64,000 nucleotides of DNA from Pyxidicoccus sp. MSG2 (GCF_026626705.1 NZ_JAPNKC010000001.1:12897001-12961000); one strand, 5' to 3'; numbered from the stretch's first letter, positions 17,675 through 27,311 are shown. Notes: generated by a model from the sequence alone, not told the origin. Numbers and translations: made by a program.

Positions 17675-18466
17675 GTGAAAACGCCCAACCGCGCGACCCT
17701 CTTCGTTGCACCTCTCTCCGCAGTGGTCCTGGCGCTGGGAGGGCTCCTGCTCCTGCCTGCCTTCAGTTCAACCGGCGCCATCGCCGCGTCTGTTCCCGAA
17801 GCGAGCTCCCAGCAGCCCTGCATCACCGACCATGGAGACGACCCCAAGGCCTGCGCCGAGCTCGTGGAGCTCGAGGTGCAGGACGTGGTGCCGCTCGTGG
17901 AGGCGCAGACGCACGCCGTCGTGCTGACCACCAAGGACCGCGACATCGTCCTGCCCGTCTTCGTGGACGAGGCCTCGGCCGTCTCCATCGCCTTCCGGCT
18001 GGCCGAACGCGAGCCGCCCCAGCCGCTCGCTCAAGATCTGCTCGACGACGTGGTGCAGCAGCTCGGCGGCCGCGTCACCGAGGTCCGCATCGACGACCTG
18101 CGCGACAACGTCTACTCCGGCCGCGTCTTCCTGGAGCAGGGCAAGCGGAAGATGACCCTGGAGGCGCGCCCCTCGGACTCCATCGCCATGGCGCTCACCA
18201 GCCACGCCCGCATCCGCGTCACCCGCAAGGTGCTGACGCTCGCCGGCATCAGCCGCGACGAGATTGAAGGCATGCAGGGCGGCCCCGGCGTGGGTGGCAG
18301 CGGGCAGGGCGGCATGGACATGGACGAGGACGCGGCGCCCCTGCCCCTGCCCGGCACGCCCGATTCCAGCCAGCAGCAGACGCCGCTCGACATGGACATG
18401 GACACCCTGCCGCAGGGCCACCCGGCCCTCACGCCGCAGGGCACGGGCAAGCAGATCGACCTCTAG
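17675..18466 (+). CDS. exported bifunctional-nuclease (DUF151) domain protein
   Basis: 263 residues, GTG start. Residues 8-40 form a signal peptide or anchor (APLSAVVLALGGLLLLPAF, then TGAIAAS). Residues about 65-190 match the BFN/DUF151 fold: VVLTTKDRDIVLPVFVDE, PLAQDLLDDVVQQLGG, RVFLEQG and the hallmark RPSDSIAMAL. The last 70 residues are Gly/Pro/Asp-rich and low complexity. Family members have been reported as nucleases, but most lack a signal, so export is notable. It stands alone, followed by a strong terminator. Confidence 0.78.
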   Translation: MKTPNRATLFVAPLSAVVLALGGLLLLPAFSSTGAIAASVPEASSQQPCITDHGDDPKACAELVELEVQDVVPLVEAQTHAVVLTTKDRDIVLPVFVDEASAVSIAFRLAEREPPQPLAQDLLDDVVQQLGGRVTEVRIDDLRDNVYSGRVFLEQGKRKMTLEARPSDSIAMALTSHARIRVTRKVLTLAGISRDEIEGMQGGPGVGGSGQGGMDMDEDAAPLPLPGTPDSSQQQTPLDMDMDTLPQGHPALTPQGTGKQIDL

Positions 18467-18516
18467 ACTGGACGGGCCCCCGCCCCGCACGCAGCGGAAG
18501 CCAGCCACAAGACGCA

Positions 18517-18560
18517 AGAAAGCCCGGCCCCCCCTCCCAGGGAAGCCGGGCTTTCTCTCT
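18517..18560 (+). terminator. strong terminator
   Basis: AGAAAGCCCGGC (18517-18528) and GCCGGGCTTTCT (18545-18556) form a perfect 12-bp stem, A-rich on the 5' side and T-rich on the 3' side. Confidence 0.8.
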
Positions 18561-18692
18561 CAAACGTCGAGAGCACAAATAGATTCGCGAGGGCCCGCCG
18601 GTAGGGTGGGCGCCTCGCGTGTGGCGGAAGAATTGCCCCGCGAGCGTGAGGCTGTCAAGCCGGCCCCCCGGACGCCTAGGATGCGCGCACAT

Positions 18693-20093
18693 ATGCGCAA
18701 GGCGAAGATCATCTGTACGCTGGGGCCCGCCTCGGACACACCTGAAGTCATCGAGGGACTCATCCGCGCGGGCATGAACGTGGCGCGGCTGAACTTCTCC
18801 CACGGTACGCACGAGGAGCACCGCCAGCGGGTCGCCATCATCCGCAAGCTGGCGAAGCGCCTGCGCATGCCGGTGGCCATCCTCCAGGACATCCAGGGGC
18901 CCAAGATCCGCCTCGGGAAGTTCCAGGACGGACAGCTCACGGTGAAGGCCGGCCAGACGGTGACGGTGACGACGCGGGCCGTCATGGGCCATGGCTCCAT
19001 CATTCCCACCCCCATCAAGTCGCTGGTGAAGGACGTGGTGCGCGGGGACGACATCCTCCTGGACGACGGGCGGGTGCGGCTGCGGGTCCTGAAGGTCCAG
19101 GGCCCGGACGTCACCTGCAAGGTGGAGGTGGGTGGGCTTTTGAAGGACAAGAAGGGGCTGAACCTGCCGGGCTCGCCCATGTCGGTGCCCACGATTACGC
19201 CCAAGGACGTGGACGACCTGGCCTTCGGCCAGGAGGTGGGCGTGGACTACGTGGCGCTGTCCTTCGTGCGCTCCGCGGCGGACATCCACAAGGCGCGCGA
19301 GCTCGTGAAGCAGAACAGGACCCCGCTCATCGCGAAGATTGAAAAGCCCCAGGCGGTGGACCAACTGGAGGCCATCGCCGCGGCGGCGGACGGCATCATG
19401 GTGGCGCGCGGCGACCTGGGCGTGGAGATGCCGCTGGAGCAGCTCCCCGCCATCCAGAAGCGCATGGTGCGCGAGGTGAACCGCAGGGGCGGCCTCGTCA
19501 TCGTCGCCACGGAGATGCTGGAGAGCATGGTGAACAACCCGAGGCCCACGCGTGCCGAGGTGTCGGACGTCGCCAACGCGATTCTCGACGGCGCGGACGC
19601 GGTGATGCTGTCGGGCGAGACGGCGGCGGGCCGCTACCCCGTCGACGCCGCGGCCACCATGGCGCGCATCGTCGAGGAGACGGAGCGCGGCGTGGTGCGG
19701 CACCAGCACCACTCCCCCTTCGAGCGCTCGGAAGACATGGGGACGGGCGTGGCGGCGGCCGCGGTGGCGGCGGCCACGCAGCTCAACATCGAGACGATTG
19801 TCGCCTACACGGAGAGCGGCCACACCGCGCGCCTCATCTCCGAGTTCCGGCCCCACGCGCGCATCGTCGCCCTCACGCCGAGCCAGGACACGGTGAACCG
19901 GATGTCACTCTACTGGGGCGTGACGGGACACCAGGTGGGCCGGGTGACGTCCACGGACACCATGCTCCGGCAGGTGCGCAAGCTGTGCCGCGATGCGGGC
20001 ATCTGCAAGGCGGGCACGCCCGTGGTGGTGGTGGCCGGCGTACCGCTCAACGTGCCGGGCAACACGAATCTCATGAGCATCCACCGCGTCTGA
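18693..20093 (+). CDS. pyk: pyruvate kinase
   Basis: Converts PEP and ADP to pyruvate and ATP. 466 residues. RLNFSHG, DIQGPKIRLG, the catalytic Lys in IAKIEKPQAV, GDLGVEMPLEQLPAIQK and the signature region TEMLESMVNNPRPTRAE plus LSGETAAG are present, with a C-terminal allosteric-type domain. ATG 18693 fits the usual MRKAKI start; ATG 18681 would add four residues. Confidence 0.95.
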   Translation: MRKAKIICTLGPASDTPEVIEGLIRAGMNVARLNFSHGTHEEHRQRVAIIRKLAKRLRMPVAILQDIQGPKIRLGKFQDGQLTVKAGQTVTVTTRAVMGHGSIIPTPIKSLVKDVVRGDDILLDDGRVRLRVLKVQGPDVTCKVEVGGLLKDKKGLNLPGSPMSVPTITPKDVDDLAFGQEVGVDYVALSFVRSAADIHKARELVKQNRTPLIAKIEKPQAVDQLEAIAAAADGIMVARGDLGVEMPLEQLPAIQKRMVREVNRRGGLVIVATEMLESMVNNPRPTRAEVSDVANAILDGADAVMLSGETAAGRYPVDAAATMARIVEETERGVVRHQHHSPFERSEDMGTGVAAAAVAAATQLNIETIVAYTESGHTARLISEFRPHARIVALTPSQDTVNRMSLYWGVTGHQVGRVTSTDTMLRQVRKLCRDAGICKAGTPVVVVAGVPLNVPGNTNLMSIHRV

Positions 20094-20101
20094 GGCGGCT
20101 T

Positions 20102-20130
20102 CGGGCCCGCGCCTTCGCGACGCGGGCCCG
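20102..20130. terminator. GC-rich hairpin between convergent genes
   Basis: CGGGCCCGCG and CGCGGGCCCG form a perfect 10-bp stem with a 9-base loop, between the pyk stop and the stop of the convergent gene at 20139. No T tract follows on either strand. Confidence 0.5.
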
Positions 20131-20138
20131 GGAGACGC

Positions 20139-20819
20139 TCAGAGCACCTTCTGCTCGAAGTCGTAGAGCTTCTCGACGGGGAGCTGGCGGTAGCGCTCCA
20201 CGTTGAGGGCGCGGCGGGCGCACTCCCAGACGAGCTCGTTGGGCGTGCGGTCCGGCTCCTTCTTCTTGCGGCGCTTCACCTCGGCCTTGATGGGCTTCAC
20301 GGCCACGCGCGGGTGGTAGCAGAAGGCGGAGGAGAACAGCAGGTGCCCGCCGAAGGGGATGAGGCGGGCCTCGATGATGTCACCCGTCTCCAGGCCGGCG
20401 ATGTGGCGGCGCTCCGTCACGTCGAAGTCCTTGCCGGAGTACAGCTCGCGCAGGCGGACCTCGCCCTTGCCCAGCTTGCGGACCTCGAAGAGGCCGTGGA
20501 CCGTTTCCGTGAAGCTGCGGAAGGCGTTGGCCTCCTCGGGCGGCGCGTTGGCCAGCCGCTGCTCGTACAGCTCCGCGGCCGGCGTCTTGCCGGTGAGCGG
20601 CGAGACGCGGTCGTAGAGGTAGTAGTCGAGGAAGGACGCCATCCTCAGCTCGAACAGCTTGTCGTCCTCGAACACCTCTCCCGTCAGGCGGAAGTAGTCG
20701 GCCTTGGCGGCGAGGAGGTCCTCCTTGCGGGGCTCCTGGCTGCCGAAGGCGATGAGCTGATCCAGGTACGGCTGATACGAGAGCGGTGACAGCGGCGAGT
20801 CCATAGAGCGGTCTGCCAT
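20139..20819 (-). CDS. conserved-looking protein of unknown function, last gene of the pyr operon
   Basis: 226 residues, not recognised. It has no signal peptide or membrane segment. The N-terminal 90 residues are helical and charged (DYFRLTGEVFEDD, FLDYYLYDR); the middle looks like a beta-rich domain (VRLRELYSGKDFDV, GDIIEARLIPFGGHLLFSSAFCYHP), and a basic run KAEVKRRKKKEPDR follows. It begins one base after the carA stop, so it is translated with the pyrimidine genes. A nucleic-acid-binding role fits the basic run but is unproven. Confidence 0.72.
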   Translation of the reverse strand: MADRSMDSPLSPLSYQPYLDQLIAFGSQEPRKEDLLAAKADYFRLTGEVFEDDKLFELRMASFLDYYLYDRVSPLTGKTPAAELYEQRLANAPPEEANAFRSFTETVHGLFEVRKLGKGEVRLRELYSGKDFDVTERRHIAGLETGDIIEARLIPFGGHLLFSSAFCYHPRVAVKPIKAEVKRRKKKEPDRTPNELVWECARRALNVERYRQLPVEKLYDFEQKVL

Positions 20820-20820
20820 C

Positions 20821-21945
20821 CTACCCCGCCATCAGCTTCGCGAACCGGCCGAAGAGATAGCGTGCGTCATGAGGGCCTGGAGAGGCCTCGGGGTGGTACT
20901 GCACGCTGAAGGCTCGCGCGTCCGGGACGGCGAGGCCCTCCACCGTGCCATCGTTGAGGTTGATGTGCGTGACGACGGCCAGGCCCTTGAGGCTGGCGTC
21001 GTCCACGGCGAAGCCGTGGTTCTGCGCGGTGATTTCGACCTTGCCGGTCGTCAAGTCCTTCACGGGCTGGTTTCCACCGCGGTGTCCGAACTTCATCTTG
21101 TACGTCCGGCCGCCCAGCGCCAGGGCCATGATCTGATGGCCAAGGCAGATACCGAACACCGGCACCTTGCCCAGGAGCGCCGCCACGGTGCGGTCCGCGC
21201 CCTTCACCGCCGCCGGGTCGCCGGGGCCGTTGGCCAGGAAGACGCCGTTCGGCTTGCGCGCGAGGACTTCCTCCGCCGTGGTGTTGGAGGGCACCACCGT
21301 CACCCGGCAGCCCTGGTCCACCAGGAAGTGGAGCATGGACTTCTTCAGACCGTAGTCGTACGCCACCACGTCGAAGTGGAGCGTCTTCTCGGGGACCTTC
21401 TCCCCGATGCCGGTGAACACGTCCGGCGAAGGCGTCGTGAAGGTGTACGGCGCCTTCGTGGACACGCCGGTGGCCAGGTCCAGGCCCTCCATGCCGCGCG
21501 CGGAGCGGGCGCGCTCCACCAGGGCCTGGGGGGACAGCCCTTCGCTGGAGATGACGCCCATCTGCGCGCCGTGCGTGCGCAGGTGGCGCACCAGGCGGCG
21601 GGTGTCGATGCCTTCGATTCCGGCGACGTTGTTGCGCTTCAGGTACGCGTCGAGCGACTCCTTCGCGCGCCAGTTGGACGGCTGCTCCGTGAGGGCACGC
21701 ACCACCATGCCCACCGCGTGGACCTTGGAGCCCTCCTCGTCCTCCGGGTTGGCGCCAACGTTGCCAATCTCCGGGTACGCCATGGTGACGATCTGCCCGA
21801 CGTAGGAGGGATCCGTGAGGACCTCCTGGTAGCCGTACATGGTCGTGTTGAAGACCACCTCGCCCACCGTCTCGCCGACCGCGCCAAAGGCGCGGCCCTC
21901 GAAGGTGGTGCCATCCGCCAGCGCGAGCACTGCCCGCTTCGTCAT
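20821..21945 (-). CDS. carA: carbamoyl-phosphate synthase small subunit (glutaminase)
   Basis: Releases ammonia from glutamine for carbamoyl phosphate, feeding pyrimidine and arginine synthesis. 374 residues. N-terminal TTFEGRAFGA and NTTMYGYQEVLTDPSY are typical; the class I amidotransferase has the nucleophile in FGICLGHQ and the His in VQYHPEASPGPHD. ATG 21945 overlaps the pyrC stop by one base (TGATG). The large subunit carB is not within the window. Confidence 0.95.
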   Translation of the reverse strand: MTKRAVLALADGTTFEGRAFGAVGETVGEVVFNTTMYGYQEVLTDPSYVGQIVTMAYPEIGNVGANPEDEEGSKVHAVGMVVRALTEQPSNWRAKESLDAYLKRNNVAGIEGIDTRRLVRHLRTHGAQMGVISSEGLSPQALVERARSARGMEGLDLATGVSTKAPYTFTTPSPDVFTGIGEKVPEKTLHFDVVAYDYGLKKSMLHFLVDQGCRVTVVPSNTTAEEVLARKPNGVFLANGPGDPAAVKGADRTVAALLGKVPVFGICLGHQIMALALGGRTYKMKFGHRGGNQPVKDLTTGKVEITAQNHGFAVDDASLKGLAVVTHINLNDGTVEGLAVPDARAFSVQYHPEASPGPHDARYLFGRFAKLMAG

Positions 21946-23258
21946 CACCGCGACTCCTTGCTCGGGCCAACCTGGCCGTTCTCGAACACCTTCCGACCGC
22001 CGACCCACGTCTGCACCACACGCCCCTTCTGCTTGCGTCCGTGGAAGGGCGTATTCCGGCTGCGGGAATAGAACCGGTGGGCGTCCACCGTCCACTCCTC
22101 CGAAGGGTCCACCACCGTGACGTCCGCTGGCGCCCCGGGGGCCAGGTGACCGCCCGGCAGGCCGAACGCCTTGGCCGGCCCGTGCGTCAGCAGCTCCACC
22201 GCCCGCTTCGCGGTGAGCACGCCCGCGTGGACCAATTCCAGCGTCAGCCCCAGGGACGTCTCCAGCCCGACGATTCCATTGATGCCCTTCTCGAACTCGA
22301 CCTGCTTGTCCAGCACGCCATGCGGCGCGTGGTCCGTGGCGATGGCCTCCACCGTGCCGTCGGCGATGGCCTCGCGCAGTGCCTCCACGTCCCGGTTGGA
22401 GCGCAGCGGCGGCGCCATCTTCGCGTGGGTGTCGTAGTCGCCCACCGCGCGGTCATCCAGGATGAGGTGGTGCGGCGTCACTTCCGACGTCACGCGCAGG
22501 CCGCGGCGCTTCGCCTCGCGGATGAGGCGCACGCTGCCCTCGCAGGACACGTGGGCCAGGTGCAGCCGGGCGCCCGTCTCCTCCAGCAGGACCAGGTCGC
22601 GCGCCACCATGGCCACCTCCGCCGAGGCGGGAATCCCGCGCAGGCCCAGCCGCGTGGACGTGGGGCCCTCGTGCATGGCGCCGCCGGCGGACAGCGTGAG
22701 GTCCTCCTCGTGGACCATGATGGGGACGTCGAACTGGGTGGAGTACTGGAGCGCGCGCCGCATCAGCGCCGCATTCATCACCGGGCGTCCGTCGTCGGTG
22801 ATGGCCACGCAGCCGGCGGACACCAGCTCGCCCATCTCCGCCATCTCCTCGCCCTTGAGGCCCTTGGTGATCGCCCCGGCCGGGTAGACGTGGCACAGGC
22901 CGGCGGCGCGGGCGCGGGAGAGCACCAGCTCCGTCACCATGCCGTTGTCGTTGACCACCTTCGTGTTGGGCATGGCCACCACCGCGGTGAAGCCGCCCGC
23001 CACCGCCGCGCGGCAGCCGGTGAGGACGGTCTCCTTCCCCTCCTCGCCCGGCTCGCGCAGGTGGACGTGCAGGTCGATGAAGCCCGGCACCACCCACTTC
23101 CCGGTGGCATCCACGACTTCGGCGCTGGAGGGTACGGGCAGCAGGGCCTCGGACACCTCCACCACCTTGCCGTCGCGCACCAGCACGTCGCGCACGCCGT
23201 CCACACCGTTGCGCGGGTCGATGACACGCCCCCGCCGGAAGAGCACCGTGGAGCTCAT
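21945..23258 (-). CDS. pyrC: dihydroorotase
   Basis: Zinc enzyme closing carbamoyl aspartate to dihydroorotate. 437 residues, the long type I form. DLHVHLREPG supplies the HxH metal pair, then TVLTGCRAAVAGGF, MVHEEDL, LAHVSCEGSVRL, TPHHLIL and ATDHAPH. Start ATG 23258 overlaps the pyrB stop by ATGA. In some bacteria this class forms a complex with aspartate carbamoyltransferase, consistent with the gene order. Confidence 0.95.
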   Translation of the reverse strand: MSSTVLFRRGRVIDPRNGVDGVRDVLVRDGKVVEVSEALLPVPSSAEVVDATGKWVVPGFIDLHVHLREPGEEGKETVLTGCRAAVAGGFTAVVAMPNTKVVNDNGMVTELVLSRARAAGLCHVYPAGAITKGLKGEEMAEMGELVSAGCVAITDDGRPVMNAALMRRALQYSTQFDVPIMVHEEDLTLSAGGAMHEGPTSTRLGLRGIPASAEVAMVARDLVLLEETGARLHLAHVSCEGSVRLIREAKRRGLRVTSEVTPHHLILDDRAVGDYDTHAKMAPPLRSNRDVEALREAIADGTVEAIATDHAPHGVLDKQVEFEKGINGIVGLETSLGLTLELVHAGVLTAKRAVELLTHGPAKAFGLPGGHLAPGAPADVTVVDPSEEWTVDAHRFYSRSRNTPFHGRKQKGRVVQTWVGGRKVFENGQVGPSKESR

Positions 23259-24148
23259 GACGCGCACACCTCCAGGATGGCCCGCCGCACGGCCACACCG
23301 TTGGACACCTGCTCCAGGATGACGCTGCGGGCCCCGTCCGCCACCGAGGGGGCAATCTCCACGCCGCGGTTGATGGGGCCGGGGTGCATCACCACCGCGC
23401 CCTCCTTCATCCGCTCCTCGCGGGCCGCGTTGATGCCGAACAGGCGCGAGTACTCGCGCGTGGAGGGCAGGAAGTTCTCCGTCTGCCGCTCCAGTTGCAG
23501 GCGCAGGCACATGATGGCGTCCGCCTGCGGCAGCACCGCGTCCAGGTTGTGCGTCACCTCCGCGCCCATCGCCTCCAGGCCAGGCGGCATCAGCGTGGGC
23601 GGGGCGCACAGCACCACGCGCGCGCCCAGCGCCTTGAGGCACAGGAGGTTGGAGCGCGCCACCCGGCTGTGCATGACATCGCCGACGATGAGCACCGTGC
23701 GCCCGTCCAGCGAGCCCCAGCGCTGGCGCAGCGTGAAGGCGTCCAGCAGCGCCTGGGAGGGGTGCTCGTGGGTGCCGTCGCCCGCGTTGATGACGGCGCA
23801 GCGCACGTGCTTCGCCACCAGTTGCGGCGCGCCCGAGGACTTGTGCCGCATGACGATGATGGTGGGCCCCGTCGCCTCGATGTTGCGCGCGGTGTCCAGG
23901 AGCGTCTCGCCCTTGGAGACGGAGGAGCCCGTCTGGGTCCAGTTCATCACGCTCGCGCCCAGGCCCTTGGCGGCCATGTGGAACGAGGTGCGGGTGCGGG
24001 TGGAGTCCTCGAAGAAGAGGTTCGCCACCACCTTCCCACGCAGGATGTTCGTGCCGTCCGGTCCGGCGGGAAGGTGTGCGCGTGCGCGGTCGAGCAGTGC
24101 TTCCAGCTCGTCCCGGCGCCAGCCTTCGATTCCGAGGAGGTGTCTCAT
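23255..24148 (-). CDS. pyrB: aspartate carbamoyltransferase catalytic subunit
   Basis: Joins carbamoyl phosphate and aspartate. 297 residues from ATG 24148 (the family N-terminus MRHLLGIEGW); a GTG at 24193 is in frame. FFEDSTRTRTSFHMAAKGLG is the carbamoyl phosphate site, with GDGTHEHPSQALLD and HPGPINRG later. No regulatory subunit gene is adjacent. First gene of pyrB-pyrC-carA-unknown. Confidence 0.95.
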   Translation of the reverse strand: MRHLLGIEGWRRDELEALLDRARAHLPAGPDGTNILRGKVVANLFFEDSTRTRTSFHMAAKGLGASVMNWTQTGSSVSKGETLLDTARNIEATGPTIIVMRHKSSGAPQLVAKHVRCAVINAGDGTHEHPSQALLDAFTLRQRWGSLDGRTVLIVGDVMHSRVARSNLLCLKALGARVVLCAPPTLMPPGLEAMGAEVTHNLDAVLPQADAIMCLRLQLERQTENFLPSTREYSRLFGINAAREERMKEGAVVMHPGPINRGVEIAPSVADGARSVILEQVSNGVAVRRAILEVCAS

Positions 24149-24233
24149 GGCCGGGGGCGCCGCGTACCCCGTGCCGCACGGCGCGTCAAGCACCGTGCGT
24201 GGAGCGCCAGGCCGGCTGCCCCCGCGATGTACT

Positions 24234-25496
24234 TCAGCGGACCGGCTCGAAGAAGCGGTCCACCCGCAGGCCGGTGCCGCCGAAGAGGCCGTGGAACAGG
24301 CCCTCGAAGCCCAGCGACAGCCACACCACCATGGCCTTGCCCTTGATGTGGCCGTAGGGCACGTACTCCACCTTGCCTCGTCCGGTGACGCCCAGGCCGT
24401 GACGGCTGTCCGCGCTGTTGTCGCGGTTGTCGCCCATGACGAAGACGTGGCCCGGGGGCACCGTGTAGGGCCCCTCGCGCGCGGGCATCTGCGACAGCGT
24501 CTGCAGCGCGGCGTGCGTCACCCCGGACAGGTTCTCCTCGAACAGCGCCTCGGACTGGTCGTACCAGCGGCCATCGTCGGTGATGTTGTGGACGATGTAG
24601 TCGGTGGACACGGCCTTGCGCGCCTGCGGCTGGCCGTTGAGGTGGATGACGCCGTCGATGACCTCCACGGTGTCACCGGGGATGCCCACCACGCGCTTGA
24701 TGTAGTCCTTGGACTCGTCCACGGGGTTGTTGAAGACGATGACGTCCCCGCGCTCCGGGTGCCGGACGATGACGAACGGCACCACGTTGGCGAAGGGGAC
24801 GCGCACCCCGTAGATGAACTTGTTGACGAAGACCTGGTCGCCAATCTGCAGCGTGGGGAGCATGGAGCCGGACGGAATCCGGTACGGCTCCACGATGAAG
24901 GTGCGGATGACCAGGGCGATGAGCAGCGCCTTGCCGAAGCCGCCCACGAAGTCCATGGCGGACTGCTTGCGGTACGGGCCCAGGTGCTGGGCCGTCAGCT
25001 CCTCCAGCCCCTTGAGCTCCTGGCGCATCCGCTCCGCGTTGCCCTCGATGGAGGCCGTCTCCACGCGCAGCGCCTGGTCGGTGATGCGCTCGGGCACCTG
25101 CGCGCCCAGCTTCTCCCGCACGTGCGGCTTCTGGAGGATGCGCTCGTTCTCGGAGATGAGCTCCTGCGCCTCGTGGCGCAGCCCGCGCAGCGCCTTCTCC
25201 TTCGGGGACACGTTGCGCCACACCAGCAGCGCGACGAAGTAGGCCACCATCAGGAGCCCCAGCCCCTTCATCAAGGGCTGCGCCCACGCGGCGGCGGAGG
25301 GCGCGAACTCGATGAGGATGGTGTAGGGCACGAAGGCCAGGCCGATGATGCACAGCGGGGCCCAGAGGCTGGTGAGCAGCTCGCGCCACATGAGCTGGCG
25401 GCGGGCGCGCAGCTGCTCCGGCGTGCGACGGGCGGCCATCGCCGCGGCGAGCTTCACGGGAGGCGTGGGGGTTGCCGAGGGACTGGCCGCGTTCAT
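24234..25496 (-). CDS. lepB: signal peptidase I with long N-terminal region
   Basis: Membrane serine protease that removes signal peptides outside the cytoplasmic membrane. 420 residues. Two membrane segments (about 42-64 and 73-93) are followed by a charged helical stretch of some 85 residues, then a third segment leading into PSGSMLPTL (nucleophile Ser211), the general base Lys267 in YIKRVVGIPGD, and GDNRDNSADSR. The usual enzyme has fewer residues before the catalytic domain. It lies 3 bp after lepA, an order often seen in bacteria. Confidence 0.93.
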   Translation of the reverse strand: MNAASPSATPTPPVKLAAAMAARRTPEQLRARRQLMWRELLTSLWAPLCIIGLAFVPYTILIEFAPSAAAWAQPLMKGLGLLMVAYFVALLVWRNVSPKEKALRGLRHEAQELISENERILQKPHVREKLGAQVPERITDQALRVETASIEGNAERMRQELKGLEELTAQHLGPYRKQSAMDFVGGFGKALLIALVIRTFIVEPYRIPSGSMLPTLQIGDQVFVNKFIYGVRVPFANVVPFVIVRHPERGDVIVFNNPVDESKDYIKRVVGIPGDTVEVIDGVIHLNGQPQARKAVSTDYIVHNITDDGRWYDQSEALFEENLSGVTHAALQTLSQMPAREGPYTVPPGHVFVMGDNRDNSADSRHGLGVTGRGKVEYVPYGHIKGKAMVVWLSLGFEGLFHGLFGGTGLRVDRFFEPVR

Positions 25497-25499
25497 GCG

Positions 25500-27311
25500 C
25501 TACTGCTCCGTCTTGAGGACCGCGAGGAAGGCTTCCTGCGGGATCTCCACCGTGCCCACCTGCTTCATACGCTTCTTGCCCTCCTTCTGCTTCTCCAGGA
25601 GCTTGCGCTTGCGGCTGATATCGCCACCGTAGCACTTGGCCAGAACGTTCTTGCGCATGGCGGAGATGGTCTCACGCGAGATGATCTTCGCGCCGATGGC
25701 CGCCTGGATGGCCACCTCGTACATCTGCTTCGGGATGACCTCCTTCAGCTTCTGGCACACCTCGCGGCCGCGCAGGTACGCGCGCTCGCGGTGCACGATG
25801 ACGCTGAGGGCGTCCACCGGCTCGCCGTTGATGAGGATGTCCAGGCGGGCCAGGTCGGACTCCATGTACCCGGCCAGCTCGTAGTCCAGGCTCGCGTAGC
25901 CGCGCGACACGCTCTTGAGCTTGTCGAAGAAGTCGAACACCACCTCGGCGAGCGGCATCGCGTACGTCACCTGCACGCGCTGGCCGCTGCTGCCCAGGTA
26001 CTTGATGTCCTTCTGCACGCCGCGCCGGTCCTGGCACAGCTTGAGGATGGCACCCAGGTGGTCGTTGGGGACGTGGATGTGACAGGTGAGGAGGGGCTCC
26101 TCGAACTTCTCGATGTTCTGCACCGGCGGCAGCTTGGCCGGGTTGTCCACCAGCAGCACGTCACCCTTGCTGGTGGTGATGCGGTACACCACGCTGGGCG
26201 CGGTGGTGATGAGGTTCAGGTTGTACTCGCGCTCCAGGCGCTCCTGGACGATCTCCATGTGCAGCAGGCCCAGGTAGCCGCAGCGGAAGCCGAAGCCCAG
26301 CGCGGTGGAGGACTCGGGCTCGTACGTGAAGGCGGAGTCGTTGAGCGTCAGCTTGGCCAGCGCGTCGCGCAGGTTCTCGTACTCCGCGGAGTCCACCGGG
26401 AAGATGCCGGAGAACACCATCGGCTTGACTTCCTTGAAGCCGGGGAACGGCGCGTCCGTGGGACGGGCCTCCTCGGTGACGGTGTCGCCCACCTTCGCGT
26501 CCTGCAGCTCCTTCACGTTGGCGACGAGCACGCCCACCTCGCCCGCCATCAGCTGCTGCACCGGGCGCGAGAACGGGCTGAACACGCCCAGCTCCTGCAC
26601 CTCGAAGACCTTGTTGTTGCTGAAGAGCTTGATCTTCTGCTTCAGCTTGAGCGTGCCTTCCAGCACGCGCACCAGCGTCACCACGCCCCGGTAGTTGTCG
26701 TACCAGGAGTCGAAGATGAGGGCCTTGAGGGGGGCGTCCGGCGAGCCGCTCGGGGGCGGCACGCGCGCCACCACGGACTCGAGGATCTCCTCGATGCCGA
26801 TGCCCTCCTTGGCGGAGGCCGGCACCGCGATGGACGCGTCGATGCCGATGACGTCTTCAATCTCCGAGCGGGTGCGCGCGACGTCCGCGCTGGGCAGGTC
26901 GATCTTGTTGATGACCGGGATGATTTCGAGGTCGTGGTCCAGCGCCATGTAGACGTTGGCCAGCGTCTGGGCCTCCACGCCCTGCGACGCGTCCACCACC
27001 AGGAGCGCGCCCTCGCACGCGGCCAGGCTGCGGCTGACCTCGTAGGCGAAGTCGACGTGTCCCGGCGTGTCGATGAGGTTGAGGACGTACTGCTTGCCGT
27101 CCTTGGCGGTGTAGTTCATCCGCACGGACTGGGCCTTGATGGTGATGCCCCGTTCCCGCTCGATGTCCATGTTGTCGAGGAACTGGGCCTGCGCCTCGCG
27201 CTTGGTCAGCGTCCCCGTTTTGTCGAGGAGACGGTCGGCCAGCGTCGACTTTCCATGGTCGATATGGGCGATGATGCAGAAGTTGCGGATGTGCGCGTTT
27301 TCAGCCGGCAT
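25500..27311 (-). CDS. lepA: elongation factor 4 (LepA)
   Basis: Ribosome-associated GTPase. 603 residues. G motifs are AHIDHGKST, the switch RGITIK, DTPGHVDF and NKIDLPSA; domain order and the C-terminal ISRKRKLLEKQKEGKKRMK tail are specific to LepA rather than EF-G. ATG 27311 gives the normal MPAENAHIRNF start; an upstream in-frame extension lacks conservation. Confidence 0.97.
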   Translation of the reverse strand: MPAENAHIRNFCIIAHIDHGKSTLADRLLDKTGTLTKREAQAQFLDNMDIERERGITIKAQSVRMNYTAKDGKQYVLNLIDTPGHVDFAYEVSRSLAACEGALLVVDASQGVEAQTLANVYMALDHDLEIIPVINKIDLPSADVARTRSEIEDVIGIDASIAVPASAKEGIGIEEILESVVARVPPPSGSPDAPLKALIFDSWYDNYRGVVTLVRVLEGTLKLKQKIKLFSNNKVFEVQELGVFSPFSRPVQQLMAGEVGVLVANVKELQDAKVGDTVTEEARPTDAPFPGFKEVKPMVFSGIFPVDSAEYENLRDALAKLTLNDSAFTYEPESSTALGFGFRCGYLGLLHMEIVQERLEREYNLNLITTAPSVVYRITTSKGDVLLVDNPAKLPPVQNIEKFEEPLLTCHIHVPNDHLGAILKLCQDRRGVQKDIKYLGSSGQRVQVTYAMPLAEVVFDFFDKLKSVSRGYASLDYELAGYMESDLARLDILINGEPVDALSVIVHRERAYLRGREVCQKLKEVIPKQMYEVAIQAAIGAKIISRETISAMRKNVLAKCYGGDISRKRKLLEKQKEGKKRMKQVGTVEIPQEAFLAVLKTEQ

